Of a stretch of DNA of 64,000 nucleotides, positions 1-11,000 are shown piece after piece. The stretch comes from Euglena gracilis (taxonomy: Eukaryota > Euglenida > Euglenophyceae > Euglenales). The notes beneath the pieces are model-generated. The model searched no databases and was not told the DNA's origin. It worked only from the letters and a program-made list of their open reading frames with translations. The translations under genes were made by a program, and so were the position numbers. The first letter of the stretch is position 1. Every line of letters begins with the position of its first letter. The stretch lies in the NCBI GenBank assembly GCA_039621445.1, contig CP154954.1, positions 17,638,589 through 17,702,588 on the forward strand. The letters are read 5' to 3'.

Positions 1-1497
1 GAGAGGCGTGAAAGAAGGGCAGAGGTCAGAGGTGTTTGCAGAGTGACAGAGTGACTGAGTGCTGGATGACTCGGCTTCGTCACTCGCAAAGCACTCAAGT
101 GAGTTCCAGGTCTCTATTTTCCATGTTCCCTTGCATGGTGGAAAATAAAGGTCTTTGCTTCATGTACTCACACCTCAGTCAAAACAAGAACACCTCCTTT
201 TTGTTTTCTTTTTTTCATTGTTGCCCACGTGCTGCGTGCTTTGTTTTGAACTTTTTTGTCCTCACTGCGGTGCCTCAAGACGGATCCTGCCGGCAGACAG
301 AATTTGCACACAGCGTCATGTCCGCAAAAATCAGGGGTTATATTGCAGGGCCAGTGAGGGGTGGGGTGCCGGTAAATCTAAAAAGTGAGGTGCCTGAAAT
401 TTGAAACATGCTGCTGAACTGTTGAGAATGTCAGCCATGCCACTCTCTTTGACAATTTCCACTTTCCTGAAGTGCTTTTCAATGGCGATGTGTCTGGCAA
501 AGGGCAAGTGCTTGAAATCCCCGCATCCCCATCCCCGTATTCCACATCGGGAACCATTTTCTGAGTTGTTTCCCTTCGAAGAAATACAGGCACAATTAAA
601 CCAACTGCTACGTTCTGACGTTCCCATCACAGGCATTTTATACCATCTTACATATCGTCCATCCGTCCGTCAAAGATGAAAAGAGTTCCGCTGTCTCGCA
701 GCCTGACAAAGAAGGGTTGTTGCACCCACTTCGTCAAACATCTCATTTACATGCCTGACCAACAACAGAAAGCGACCACATATTTTGGTGAACCAACACA
801 CCTTTTTTGTGCAAAAAACCCCTGGTAATTCTGACGTCCTTCCGTCACCTGCTGGAACAATCTAATTGTTGTTCAAATGCTGTATGGGGGCGTAGGCCGT
901 ACCAAAACATGAAACATGCTTATTGAAGGCTGTCTTGGACACATAAAACCTATTCTGGAAAAGGGGGCAGAAAAAACCGGTCCACATCTTCGGCAACGGA
1001 AGGCGTGTTGTGCCAGCAGTGATCACAAATTTGAAACTAACCACCACAAAACATTTTTTTTGTACTTCCAGACCTACCCCTGTTTCTCACAGCCTTCTTT
1101 TGTTGACGCATTGGGAGTCATCCACCACAACAAACTCGATGTTTTGGACTAACTTAGGTTCAAAAATCCCTGAAAGCGACCCCTAAAACCGCCTTTTCTT
1201 CCTGTTAGTTGCACAATTGCGTACACAAGGTCCAATTTTACGCGTGAAGTGCGAAGGTGACTGCCTGAGAGTATGAGTGCATCCCTTTTCAGAGAATGCG
1301 GGCTCTGAGGCCGATGTTGAGGTTTCGACCCACCTTCTTTACCCTCTCGGTTGTAGGTTTGCTCGCCAGTTTCTGGTGTTCGTAGCCTCATAATCCATCA
1401 CCAACCCCCAAAAGAAATCTAATGTGTGTTTCAAAGTGTGCAGCGCGAACCCCGTGTCAAATGGAGTTTTATTTTTGTTGCTGTTTACGTTGCACAG
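1..1497. other. Unassigned flank or intron upstream of the first CLPTM1-like exon
   Basis: I recognise no gene here. Open frames are short and overlap on both strands. A stretch near 415-520 reads as protein-like on both strands (minus-strand residues KHLPFARHIAIEKHFRKVE), but it lacks a convincing pair of splice sites and matches no family I know. Because CLPTM1-family proteins have a few hundred residues before the motif found at 1498, earlier exons should lie here or to the left of the window. Confidence 0.4.
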
Positions 1498-1623
1498 GCG
1501 GCTGCTGCAACCCGGCACCTGTTTGGGGATGCTGCTGCTGAGGACGTGCCTGCCGTGGAGGACGTGGTGCCAGATGTCTGGGTCCCCCACTGGAAGCCGA
1601 CGTTGTCCTTTGCCCTCGTAGAG
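1498..1623 (+). CDS. CLPTM1: CLPTM1-family membrane protein, internal exon (extracytoplasmic domain)
   Basis: This 42-codon exon starts and ends in phase 0. A pyrimidine-rich stretch and CAG precede it (CAG at 1495-1497), and a GT donor follows at 1624. The product reads through VWVPHWKPTLSFALVE, matching the conserved HWHPNLTINLV segment of the CLPTM1/CLPTML1 family. Members are multi-pass ER or plasma-membrane proteins; CLPTML1 is known as a lipid scramblase and CLPTM1 as a regulator of GABA-A receptor trafficking. The segment before PHW is rich in Ala, Asp and Glu, as in other members. The next two exons on the same strand continue the family alignment in the right order, so the call rests on three collinear pieces. 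The transmembrane half was not found downstream. Confidence 0.85.
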
Positions 1624-2003
<380 letters not shown>

Positions 2004-2413
2004 CATACCATTGCTTAGCACCTGTCCCACCTCACCCCCCGGGGCGAGGTCAGCGCCGGCCATAAATAGACAAGAAGCCTTAGTGCAACTAAGGGGGGGT
2101 GACTGACTGTTTTTTTCAGAGTGACTGACTGGTTTTTTGGCCCAGAGCCCCCCGCCCCCCGGGGGTGGGGTAGGCCCGAAAATGGAAAAAGTGGCCAGTC
2201 TGGCGCCGAAGGCGCCGGAATTTTTTTTGGATTTTTGAGACTTTTTGCCCATTTTTTGTTGCCTCCTGAAGAGTGGCCGATCCCCCGGGGGGGGGGGGGT
2301 AAAGTGACTGACTGGTTTTTTCGGAAAAAGTGACCGACTGGTTTTTTCGGAGTGGAAAGTGACCCCCCCCCGGGGGTCGCTAAGCAATGGTATGGTCGCT
2401 AAGCAATGGTATG
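2004..2413. mobile_element. Non-autonomous hAT-like element with 8-bp target duplication
   Basis: The termini are inverted repeats: CATACCATTGCTTAG at 2004-2018 and its complement at the right end (2399-2413). The right end also holds a second copy of GCTAAGCAATGGTATG just inside. The flanks are identical 8-mers, ACACTCAC at 1996-2003 and 2414-2421. An 8-bp duplication with CA...TG ends is the hAT signature. The 410-bp interior is non-coding and holds repeats of GTGACTGACTGGTTTTTT, C/G tracts and a GGCGC...GCGCC hairpin near 2203-2218 followed by a T run. A relative lies at 47725-48052. It sits in the intron before the second CLPTM1-like exon. Confidence 0.85.
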
Positions 2414-2468
2414 ACACTCACACTCAGGCATGCCCATGCACACAGTGTTCTCCCATCCTTTGTTGCAG

Positions 2469-2588
2469 GACTTCAATTTCTACCGGCCGGCTTACCTACC
2501 TCCACAACTTATGGAGTTCATCCACTTTGACTTTGAAGCTGGGCACTGGTACCCAGTTCTGTACATCAACGAGTTCTGGCAGTTGAAT
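2469..2588 (+). CDS. CLPTM1: CLPTM1-family membrane protein, internal exon
   Basis: This 40-codon, phase-0 exon lies between TTTGTTGCAG (ending at 2468) and a GT donor at 2589. The product contains LPPQLMEFIHFDFEAGHWYP followed by VLYINEFWQLN. This matches the family pattern of a PP-x-L-x-x-x-I-x-FD core, a Y-x-P-(I/V)-(I/L)-(Y/F)-(L/V)-N-(D/E)-(Y/F)-W block and a following LN. It is the most diagnostic of the three exons. Small hAT-like elements flank it on both sides (2004-2413 and 2628-2974), the right one only 39 bp after the exon, so the splice signals survived two close insertions. Confidence 0.92.
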
Positions 2589-2627
2589 GTGTGTTTTGAA
2601 TTTGTGCAATTGAATGTTTGTCATGTC

Positions 2628-2909
2628 CAGGTTTTTTTTTTTTTTTTCTTGGACACCGGGGGGGGGTAGGGTGGGTGTGTCCGGCCGAGGCCCCCCCTTA
2701 GTTGCACTAAGGCTTCTTGTCTGTTTATGGCCGGCGCTAACTTCGCTTCTGGCCCAGCTTGCTCTGTGGTGAGTGGCCGACCCCCCCCCCCCCCCCCCCC
2801 GGGGCCCCCCCGGGGGGGGGGGATATCCTTTTTGAAAATACGCCATTTTTAGCATTCTTCGCTTTTTTGGTCATTTTCGGGGAAACGTGGGTGGGTCCCC
2901 CGGGACACC

Positions 2910-2948
<39 letters not shown>

Positions 2949-2974
2949 GACCCCCGGTCTTAAAGAAACCCCTG
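2628..2974. mobile_element. Non-autonomous hAT-like element with C/G tracts and 8-bp target duplication
   Basis: It is flanked by perfect GTCATGTC duplications at 2620-2627 and 2975-2982. It starts CAGG followed by a T run and TTCTTGGACACCGGGG, and ends CCCCCGGTCTTAAAGAAACCCCTG read across the junction, giving imperfect inverted ends. The interior has long C-then-G tracts (about 2779-2822) and an uninterrupted G run of about 40 bases (about 2911-2947). Bases 2693-2740 are the reverse complement of a block at 2047-2096 in the neighbouring element. No coding capacity is evident. Confidence 0.82.
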
Positions 2975-3864
2975 GTCATGTCTGAATGCGTTGAGTTTGC
3001 CTGCCTCTAACTCCAGAGACAGTCGAAACCTGCGCCCCCTAATAAAAGCATGCTGTTAGAAGCGCAGGGTCCAAAAAAGCGCACCCCCTGCTTCAATTGG
3101 GGGGGGTTATGATGCTTCGTTTGCTCCACAACTGCCATAATTGCGACATGTTCCATATGGCGGTATCACTTTGGTACCATAAAATTTTTGTAGTGCACAC
3201 AGCAAAATCAGTAAGCTGTTTCTGGGAAAGTGAGTCGTCAGGGAGGGTGTGATGAGAGAGATCGGAAGGTTTGTTGTTTGACGTCACTGGCTGAGGGTCT
3301 GCAAAAAAAATAGTTTAGCATCGTGTCTTTGGTGCTGGCTCTTGGCGAATTGTTAATTTTTTTTCGCGAGCCTGGAGTAAAGACAGGGTTCGGCCTTTAA
3401 CCCTCCCAAAATTATCCCCTTTCAAGGCATTTGGCTTTGCAGCTTGTTGGTCCCCCGGCCCGTTGGGGCCAACAGGGCCTGCACAGTAAGTTGGCGGGGG
3501 ATTAAGAATTCGGAGTGAGTGGTTGAGAAGTAATTAATGGCCACAATGTGTAAAAATTGTATTTTGTGTAATGTGCAATGTGTATATTGATTTGTTTCCA
3601 TTATTGGCGGCCGCCTCTGGCAAACCCTGCCACCACGCCTTTCAGAAAAGCGGGGACGGCTGTTCTAGCTGTACTGTTCTGTTTCCAAAACCATATTGGG
3701 CTCCCAGGTGGGGGTTGGACCCCCCCCCCACCGGGCCCTCCCGGACAGCCCTGGGTTAGCCTCAAGTCAGACAGTCCTGTCTGCCACTTGGGGATGTCCC
3801 CGCTTCGTGCTGGCCCTCCCCTGCAGCGTTTCCGGCCTGGCTAGGCCTTTCTTTCCCCCGGCAG
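2975..3864. other. Intron sequence before the third CLPTM1-like exon
   Basis: No coding exon is recognised. The stretch from 3700 to 3760 has C-rich runs bounded by short inverted sequences (GGTGGGGG...CCCCCACC). The last bases, CTTTCTTTCCCCCGGCAG, form a good polypyrimidine tract and acceptor for the exon at 3865. Confidence 0.5.
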
Positions 3865-3960
3865 GAGCACCTCGTGGAGGTCAACGCCAGCCTGCTGGGC
3901 CAGCTGCTGCCGCTCAACATTTCGTACGACCCCCTCGGCCTGGTGAAGTGGCAGATGCTG
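3865..3960 (+). CDS. CLPTM1: CLPTM1-family membrane protein, internal exon
   Basis: The exon begins in phase 0 after CCCCCGGCAG. The product starts HLVEVNASLLGQLLPLNISY and continues with DPLGLVKWQML. This corresponds to the family segment with the NxT/NxS sites, LPL-x-(L/I) and the P-(I/L)-x-x-x-KWQ-(L/M) block just before the first transmembrane helix. The GT at 3961 is the donor I prefer, because it keeps phase 0 like the other two exons; a later GT in a C/G-rich stretch is possible. The downstream segment with the conserved NPYLL motif and the transmembrane helices was not found between here and 31 kb, so the gene may be broken, misassembled, or continue beyond what I can recognise. Confidence 0.85.
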
Positions 3961-4410
3961 GTGGCCCTGGGGCCGACCCGGCCCTGCCGGGGGTGGCGGA
4001 GGTGCGGGGCCGAATGGGAATCCCCGACCCCCCCTTCGGACCCCCACGATCCCCCCCCCCACCTCCCAGGCCAACCCCCAATCAAGCCTTCCCGGACAGC
4101 TGCGGGGGTGGGGAGGGGAAACCAAGTCCTCGACCGTTCAGCGGTGGCCATCGCTGTAGGTTCTTCCTGCGGGGTCCTCACAGACTTGTTGGAACGGCTT
4201 TGAACCCCCCCACCCACCCCACCCAGACACTGCACACTGCACCCTCGTTCAGCCTTTTCCACTTCGGAGGGCTCAATTTCAACGGGAGAGCCCCCGGCTG
4301 CTTCTATGGCTTGGATGATGCTGTTGATAAACGGTGTGACAAAGGAGCTGTGAGTGGGCAGTCCAAGGCCGTCCAGTTGATGAGTTTTATCTCACTGTTT
4401 GTCAACGGCG
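3961..4410. other. C-rich non-coding sequence
   Basis: It contains several C7-C10 runs and no recognisable exon. The long open frames on both strands (plus from 3696, minus to 3762) come from base composition and carry no family motifs. Confidence 0.4.
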
Positions 4411-6135
4411 CAAGCTGATGGGCGCAAATGCGCGCATCAAACACAAAACATGTTTATGTGCGCATTTGTGCAAATGCGCGCATCAAAAGTCTTTTGTGTT
4501 TGATGCGCGCATTTGCGCCCATAAACTCAAAGAAGAAAGGTGTGATGTAAACACAGCAGTCAAACAGCGACAGCTGAAGTGGTTTATTTGCGCATTTGCG
4601 CACGCATCACGTTGTTTGTGGGCGCAAATGCGCAAATAACACAGATGTAAATTGTTCAGTTTACATCTGTTTTATTCGCCCATTTGCGCCCCTAAACAAC
4701 GTGATGCGCGCAAATGCGCAAATAAACCACTAATGAAGGAGTAGAAAACGATTGCATTTGCCTCTCCTGTAACTACCCTTAGTGGCTTCTGAATGGGTTC
4801 AACCCAAACGACCACACCGTCCCCTCCGGCATATGGTGTTATTGTGCCGTTTTTGGACCATTGACAGGTCCGGCAAAAGATGGAGACATAGCATCTTTTG
4901 AAGGTGGGTGCACAGCCACCCAGTAACGGTGCACCTCCACCGGCACCAATTTTTGGGTCCCAAGGGCCCTGCAGCTGACCTGTGGCTTCGGCTCCGCTGC
5001 TGCAGCCCCATCAGCTGCTGATGCTTCAGCACCCAACAGGCCGGCATTGACCTCCCCGGTGCAACGACACCCACCACAGCGGCCACGTTATACCCCGCAA
5101 CCGGGGTGTAAGACTGGGGGGACGACGTGGTGCCAGTGCATGGCAACCAGCAGCCGAAGAGAGGTGGCCCTCAAACACCCGTTACTTTGGGTACAAGGAA
5201 GTGTTGAAGCTTTACCCCTGGATTGGACGCATCAAAGCGGTGGGACCCACTCCCCCAAATTATGCAGAAAAACCGGCGTTTTTTACATATTTCAAGGGAG
5301 AAATGGCAAAGAAAACCGTAAAACGGACTCTGGCCGGACACATCCCGGGTGTTTCAGGTGCCAAATTTTGTCTTCCTGTGACGCAGTCCTGTTGCACAAA
5401 AGGTGTCAAACAGTCACCGGTCGTTTGCACGTCATCAATTCATTACGTTTAACTGCCAAACACATGACGTCAAAACAACAGGCCGTTCGGGCCGGGGAAC
5501 AGCAGTGCACATGTACACACCCAAGGCAGGCAAGTTTTGGCCAGTCACATGCCGTGTTCCAGTGAACACTCCACACTGCCTCTCACCACCAATTTCATCG
5601 CCACGTAACCTTGGAGCAAATCAATGGTTGGCGTGAGGAATTGTGTTCGCCAGCCGTCACGAAGCAGCAGATGGTATCCCACAACTGATGTGTTTTGATG
5701 CGCGCATTTGCGCAAATCAACAAACTTTGTTTGTGTGCTCTAAGGGCCCTACAAACACATTATTTTGAAGCGGTTTATTAACATGTTAATGCGCGCATTT
5801 GCGCAAATGCGCGCATCAACAAAATTATGTTTATTTGCGCAATTGCGCGCATCAACACGTCCACCACGGTTTTAAACCTTCTAAGTCATGGTCCTCATTG
5901 GTGTCTTTTAACATGGAAGGTAAACGTACGTGTTTATGGGCGCAAATGCGCGCATCAACAAATTTGTTTATGCGCGCATTTGCGCAAATGCGCACACCAC
6001 CAAACGTGTTGGTGCGCGCACTGGCGCCCATAAACAGGTCATTTTATCATCAACAGTTTACGTTTTATTTGCGCAAATGCGCCCATCAAACACAATTGTT
6101 TTTATTTGCGCAATTGCGCGCATAAACACACATCA
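4411..6135. repeat. Palindromic GCGCAAATGCGC repeat zone, probable decayed element
   Basis: Two clusters of near-palindromic motifs of the type GCGCAAATGCGCGCATCAAA occur in both orientations, at about 4417-4735 and 5697-6130. They flank a motif-free interior (about 4740-5690). A further copy lies at 6463-6486. Subterminal motif arrays around a unique core resemble the layout of the hAT-like elements elsewhere in the window. Weakly similar outer ends (GGCGCAAGCTGATG at about 4404 and the complement of CATCAGTTGCG at about 6132) could be terminal repeats, but I see no target duplication. A DNA-element origin is therefore an inference. Confidence 0.55.
5201..5452 (+). CDS. Uncharacterised open frame inside the palindromic repeat zone
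   Basis: This frame of about 83 codons reads as plausible protein, for example KLYPWIGRIKAVG and YFKGEMAKKTVKRTLAGHIPG. It lies in the unique core between the two palindrome clusters, where a transposon would carry its gene or cargo. I recognise no domain and no catalytic motif. There is no good start context, and adjacent frames shift upstream near 5190. It could be a transposase remnant, a captured host exon or chance. Confidence 0.25.
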   Translation: MLKLYPWIGRIKAVGPTPPNYAEKPAFFTYFKGEMAKKTVKRTLAGHIPGVSGAKFCLPVTQSCCTKGVKQSPVVCTSSIHYV

Positions 6136-6524
6136 GTTGCGTGGCGGCTGCCTCACGTAGTCTGTGTGTCTGTGGTGGCGTTATCTAGTAAGACTCAGTT
6201 CTCACCGGTGGCGGCAGTGTCCAAGCCAGTTCAGCCAGCAGTTGAGCACCGTTTCCAAGTGTCATCACAAGGGGTGTGTGCCTCTCTCCCGTTTGATGTA
6301 CAACAGCACAAGTCTCACCCCCAGCCCTATTAACGTCACCCGGTAAGCAGCATGCACACCAGACCACTGGGAGTTAATCCCCTCCAGTGGAGGGGTGTCA
6401 TAGCTCATAAATCGTGTTCCGGCTGTCAGGGTACAGGGTCCCAGGGGTTACAAAAAAATCGTGGATTTGCGCAATTGCGCAAATCAAAAGGAAAAAAGCT
6501 TAAGTGCGAATTAGGCCGCCTAAG
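6136..6524. other. Spacer before the satellite, no recognised gene
   Basis: The plus-strand open frame ending at 6333 (containing SSKTQFSPVAAVSKPVQPAV) matches no family I know. A perfect palindrome GATTTGCGCAATTGCGCAAATC lies at 6465-6486. Satellite homology begins at about 6525. Confidence 0.4.
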
Positions 6525-7595
6525 ATCCACACCCACAAACACTGTGTGGTTGTGGGTTGGTGTGGGGGGGAGGGGTTGGCAGCCTTAATATCCTCCAGCA
6601 CGCCAATCCGATGGTGCTGCTGACCGGAAAATGGGGCGAGATTGTGACGTGGATGTTTACAGGAATGCAGAACAGCAATGGTGTCAACAAAGGGTGTCTA
6701 CACGGGCCAAACTGGGTTTGGAGGGAGCCCAACCTGGGACGAAGGGTTGGGGGATGGGCAGTTGCTGAATTGGTGTTGGCAGGGGCGGACGGATGGTGTC
6801 CTCCTGGCAGCGGTGATGACCCCCAAGTCCCCAGAGTCATCGCATGATGGATGGTCAAACCTCAGAGAAGTCTGAGCTGCCCCCTGGAGGATTGTTCCCG
6901 GTTGGGTGGGGTGTGGGCTGGGCCGGGGTCGGCATTGGTTTCGCTTTTAGCGCACACGAAATCGCACAGCACAACAGGTGCGCACGCACACGGGCTCAGA
7001 GACGCAGACCCAGACCCAGGCGGGAAGGGGGGTTGGGGAGGAGGTGTGGTAACCAACCCGCATGGGGGCTCGATGATGCCAACCCACAAGTCTTCTGCTC
7101 TGTGATGCACATCTCAACTTGGTCGATGCTACTGAGGCCCCTGGAACACCTGTTTGGTCGTGTTCCCGCACGACAGGTGATTTTTTTTTCAAGGCTGATT
7201 GGGGCCCATCCTTTTCTGTTACAGCCTGCGCATTGGACGGGTGACGTTGCTGGCTGGAAAATGGGGGTTGAGAGGGCTGGCCGTGGGGTGTGGCTGCGTG
7301 GAATGGCGGCTGTTTTGGCCGCAGTCACTCCAGCGAGCAGGAGGCAGGGCCATGGGTGGTTGGCTCACCACCAACTGCGTGTTGGTGGTGAGATTTTTTC
7401 ACACAAAAAAAAGCATATTCATCCACACCCACAACAGGGATCCTCATACGTCCTGAAAAGGAAATTCACGGAAATTCACGGAGGATCACGGAAATGGGCA
7501 GAAGACCATTTTCACGGAAATCACGGAAATTCACGGATGAGGCGGAGGGTTCGGAAAATTTTTCGCTCTTTTTGGAATGTGCTTTTTTTGTGCAG

Positions 7596-7782
7596 ATGCA
7601 TTTTTGATGGGATGTTCTGCACATTCTCTGCCTTTCCAAACAGACAATCGCGCAAGCAAAACCTCATTCAGACAATCACAGATGATTTTGTGGCCGCTTT
7701 CCTCCATTCTGGTCTCCCGGTCACAAAACTGGACCACAAAAGCATCAGAGGTGTTCTCCAGAAATACACACAAATTGAGGGT
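7596..7782 (+). pseudogene. hAT/DUF659-type transposase fragment, exon 1
   Basis: It follows the acceptor TTTTTTGTGCAG and ends at a GT donor (7783). The product reads QTITDDFVAAFLHSGLPVTK and then LDHKSIRGVLQKYTQIEG. This fits the conserved N-terminal region of hAT-related transposases and their domesticated relatives (F-x-x-A-(L/F)-x-x-(A/S)-(D/G)-(I/L)-P-x-x-KL-x-(H/N)-x-x-x-R-x-(F/V)-L-x-KYT). A short Cys-containing stretch before it (CRCIF...) may be the remains of the zinc finger that normally precedes this block. The segment after KYT that usually continues with a SxSTLRK-like motif is missing or unrecognisable. Confidence 0.65.
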
Positions 7783-8001
7783 GTGTGGGTTTTTTGCTTA
7801 TTCGGAAAATGACCTCCCACCTTTCCGCCCAGGCTGCATCCAGAAGGGTCAATCGCTACATCGGTCCGCTGACAGGGTTTTGGCAACCCATTTTGGGACA
7901 ATCAAGAAAAAAAATTCAATTTTTCCCAAATTTTTTTCTCAGTTTTTCAAAACAAAAATCAATTTTTCCCCCTCCTGTACGTTTTTTATTTTCATATCCA
8001 G

Positions 8002-8077
8002 GTGTGGACAGGAACTGATGAATGTATTAAGAGTTCGGGGCATGCGATCATAAACATTTTGTTGGGTATGCGGGAAG
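8002..8077 (+). pseudogene. hAT/DUF659-type transposase fragment, exon 2
   Basis: It follows a pyrimidine-rich stretch ending TTTTCATATCCAG. The product VWTGTDECIKSSGHAIINIL, followed by LGMRE, matches the DETTD-containing block of DUF659/hAT transposases (W-x-x-x-DE-(T/x)-x-D-x-x-GR-x-(I/V)-x-N-(I/V)-x-(V/L)-G). The second Thr and the catalytic second D of DETTD are replaced (TDECIKS), so this copy is probably inactive. The splice phase joins to exon 1 if exon 1 ends at 7782. Confidence 0.6.
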
Positions 8078-11000
8078 GTCTACGTTGTAGCATGCGTTCA
8101 GTTGGGTTGCAAAGGGCCAAACTTGGGTCGGAATTGGCTTCAGCTGTCCTGGAGCCCTGGAGGATCTCCAGGACTATAATTTGGAGAAACAATCTTTGCT
8201 GCCACAACTGCCCAAATATGGCTCCGGTGCAGAATGGAATGTGGCTCTTGACCTTTTCTGGAAACAGGAAATTCACGGAAAATCACGGAAAATCACGGAA
8301 AATCACGGATACATTTTGGCCTCGGCCAGCACGGACATGTGAGGATCCCTGCCCACAAACACTGTGTGGTTGTGGGTTGGTGTGGGGGGGGGGGGGTGGC
8401 AGCCTTAATATCCTCCAGCACGCCAATCCGATGGTGCTGCTGGCCGGAAAATGGGGCGAGATTGTGACGTGGATGTTTACAGGAATGCAGAAGAGCAATG
8501 GTGTCAACAAAGGGTGTCTACACGGGCCAAACTGGGTTTGGAGGGAGCCCAACCTGGGACGAAGGGTTGGGGGATGGGCAGTTGCTGAATTGGTGTTGGC
8601 GGGGGCGGACGGATGGTGTCCTCCTGGCAGCGGTGATGACCCCCAAGTCCCCAGAGTCATCGCATGATGGATGGTCAAACCTCAGAGAAGTCTGAGCTGC
8701 CCCCTGGAGGATTGTTCCCGGTTGGGTGGGGTGTGGGCTGGGCCGGGGTCGGCATTGGTTTCGCTTTTAGCGCACGCAAAATCGCACAGCACAACAGGTG
8801 CGCACGCACACGGGCGCAGAGACACAGACCCAGACCCAGGCGGGAAGGGGGGTTGGGGAGGAGGTGTGGTAACCAACCCGCATGGGGGCTCGATGATGCC
8901 AACCCACAAGTCTTCTGCTCTGTGATGCACATCTCAACTTGGTCGATGCTACTGAGGCCCCTGGAACACCTGTTTGGTCGTGTTCCCGCACGACAGGTGA
9001 TTTTTTTTTTCAAGGCTGATTGGGGCCCATCCTTTTCTGTTACAGCCTGCGCATTGGACGGGTGACGTTGCTGGCTGGAAAATGGGGGTTGAGAGGGCTG
9101 GCCGCGGGGTGTGGCTGCGTGGAATGGCGGCTGTTTTGGCCGCAGTCACTCCAGCGAGCAGGAGGCAGGGCCATGGGTGGTTGGCTCACCACCAACTGCG
9201 TGTTGGTGGTGAGATTTTTTCACGCAAAAAAAGCATATTCATCCACACCCACAAACACTGTGTGGTTGTGGGTTGGTGTGGGGGGGGGGGGGGTGGCAGC
9301 CTTAATATCCTCCAGCACGCCAATCCGATGGTGCTGCTGGCCGGAAAATGGGGCGAGATTGTGACGTGGATGTTTACAGGAATGCAGAACAGCAATGGTG
9401 TCAACAAAGGGTGTCTACACGGGCCAAACTGGGTTTGGAGGGAGCCCAACCTGGGACGAAGAGTTGGGGGACGGGCAGTTGCTGAAGAGGTGTTGGCGGG
9501 GGCGGACGGATGGTGTCCTCCTGGCAGCGGTGATGACCCCCAAGTCCCCAGAGTCATCGCATGATGGATGGTCAAACCTCAGAGAAGTCTGAGCTGCCCC
9601 CTGGAAGATTGTTCCCGGTTGGGCGGGGTGTGGGCTGGGCCGGGGTCGGCATTGGTTTCGCTTTTAGCGCAAACCAAATCGCACAGCACAACAGGTGCGC
9701 ACGCACACGGGCGCAGAGACACAGACCCAGACCCAGGCGGGAAGGGGGGTTGGGGAGGAGGTGTGGTGACCAACCCGCATGGGGGCTCGATGATGCCAAC
9801 CCACAAGTCTTCTGCTCTGTGATGCACATCTCAACTTGGTCGATGCTACTGAGGCCCCTGGAACACCTGTTTGGTCGTGTTCCTGCACGACAGGTGATTT
9901 TTCTTTTCAAGGCTGATTGGGGCCCATCCTTTTCTGTTACAGCCTGCGCATTGGACGGGTGACGTTGCTGGCTGGAAAATGGGGGTTGAGAGGGCTGGCC
10001 GCGGGGTGTGGCTGCGTGGAATGGCGGCTGTTTTGGCCGCAGTCACTCCAGCGAGCAGGAGGCAGGGCCATGGGTGGTTGGCTCACCACCAACTGCGTGT
10101 TGGTGGTGAGATTTTTTCACGCAAAAAAAAGCATATTCATCCACACCCACAAACACTGTGTGGTTGTGGGTTGGTGTGGGGGGGGGTGGCAGCCTTAATA
10201 TCCTCCAGCACGCCAATCCGATGGTGCTGCTGGCCGGAAAATGGGGCGAGATTGTGACGTGGATGTTTACAGGAATGCAGAACAGCAATGGTGTCAACAA
10301 AGGGTGTCTACACGGGCCAAACTGGGTTTGGAGGGAGCCCAACCTGGGACGAAGGGTTGGGGGACGGGCAGTTGCTGAAGAGGTGTTGGCGGGGGCGGAC
10401 GGATGGTGTCCTCCTGGCAGCGGTGATGACCCCCAAGTCCCCAGAGTCATCGCATGATGGATGGTTAAACCTCAGAGAAGTCTGAGCTGCCCCCTGGAGG
10501 ATTGTTCCCGGTTGGGCGGGGTGTGGGCTGGGCCGGGGTCGGCATTGGTTTCGCTTTTAGCGCACACGAAATCGCACAGCACAACAGGTGCGCACGCACA
10601 CGGGCGCAGAGACACAGACCCAGACCCAGGCGGGAAGGGGGGTTGGGGAGGAGGTGTGGTGACCAACCCGCATGGGGGCTCGATGATGCCAACCCACAAG
10701 TCTTCTGCTCTGCGATGCACATCTCAACTTGGTCGATGCTACTGAGGCCCCTGGAACACCTGTTTGGTCGTGTTCCTGCACGACAGGTGATTTTTCTTTT
10801 CAAGGCTGATTGGGGCCCATCCTTTTCTGTTACAGCCTGCGCATTGGACGGGTGACGTTGCTGGCTGGAAAATGGGGGTTGAGAGGGCTGGCCGCGGGGT
10901 GTGGCTGCGTGGAATGGCGGCTGTTTTGGCCGCAGTCACTCCAGCGAGCAGGAGGCAGGGCCATGGGTGGTTGGCTCACCACCAACTGCGTGTTGGTGGT

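Larger units (their letters stand above)
7435..8351 (+). mobile_element. hAT-like DNA transposon carrying transposase exons, inserted in the satellite
   Basis: It interrupts the satellite between CCCACAA (7428-7434) and a second CCCACAA (8352-8358). The ends are inverted: CAGGGATCCTCA at 7435-7446 and its complement at 8340-8351. The 7-bp match is one base short of the usual hAT 8 bp, with the outer base apparently lost. Arrays of TCACGGAAA lie just inside both ends (about 7456-7540 and 8270-8310). The interior encodes at least two exons resembling hAT/DUF659-type transposases, described separately. At 917 bp it is too short for a complete transposase, so it is an internally deleted copy. Confidence 0.8.

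Noticed and set aside
401-636. Exon of CLPTM1 or of another gene near 415-520
   Set aside because: Both strands read as protein-like, but splice sites do not fit and neither reading aligns with the CLPTM1 N-terminal region as I know it.
6600-6850. Hidden exons of the beta-oxidation gene within the satellite unit
   Set aside because: An acceptor-like CTGTTACAG occurs in each unit, but the following frame closes quickly and matches no hydratase or dehydrogenase segment.
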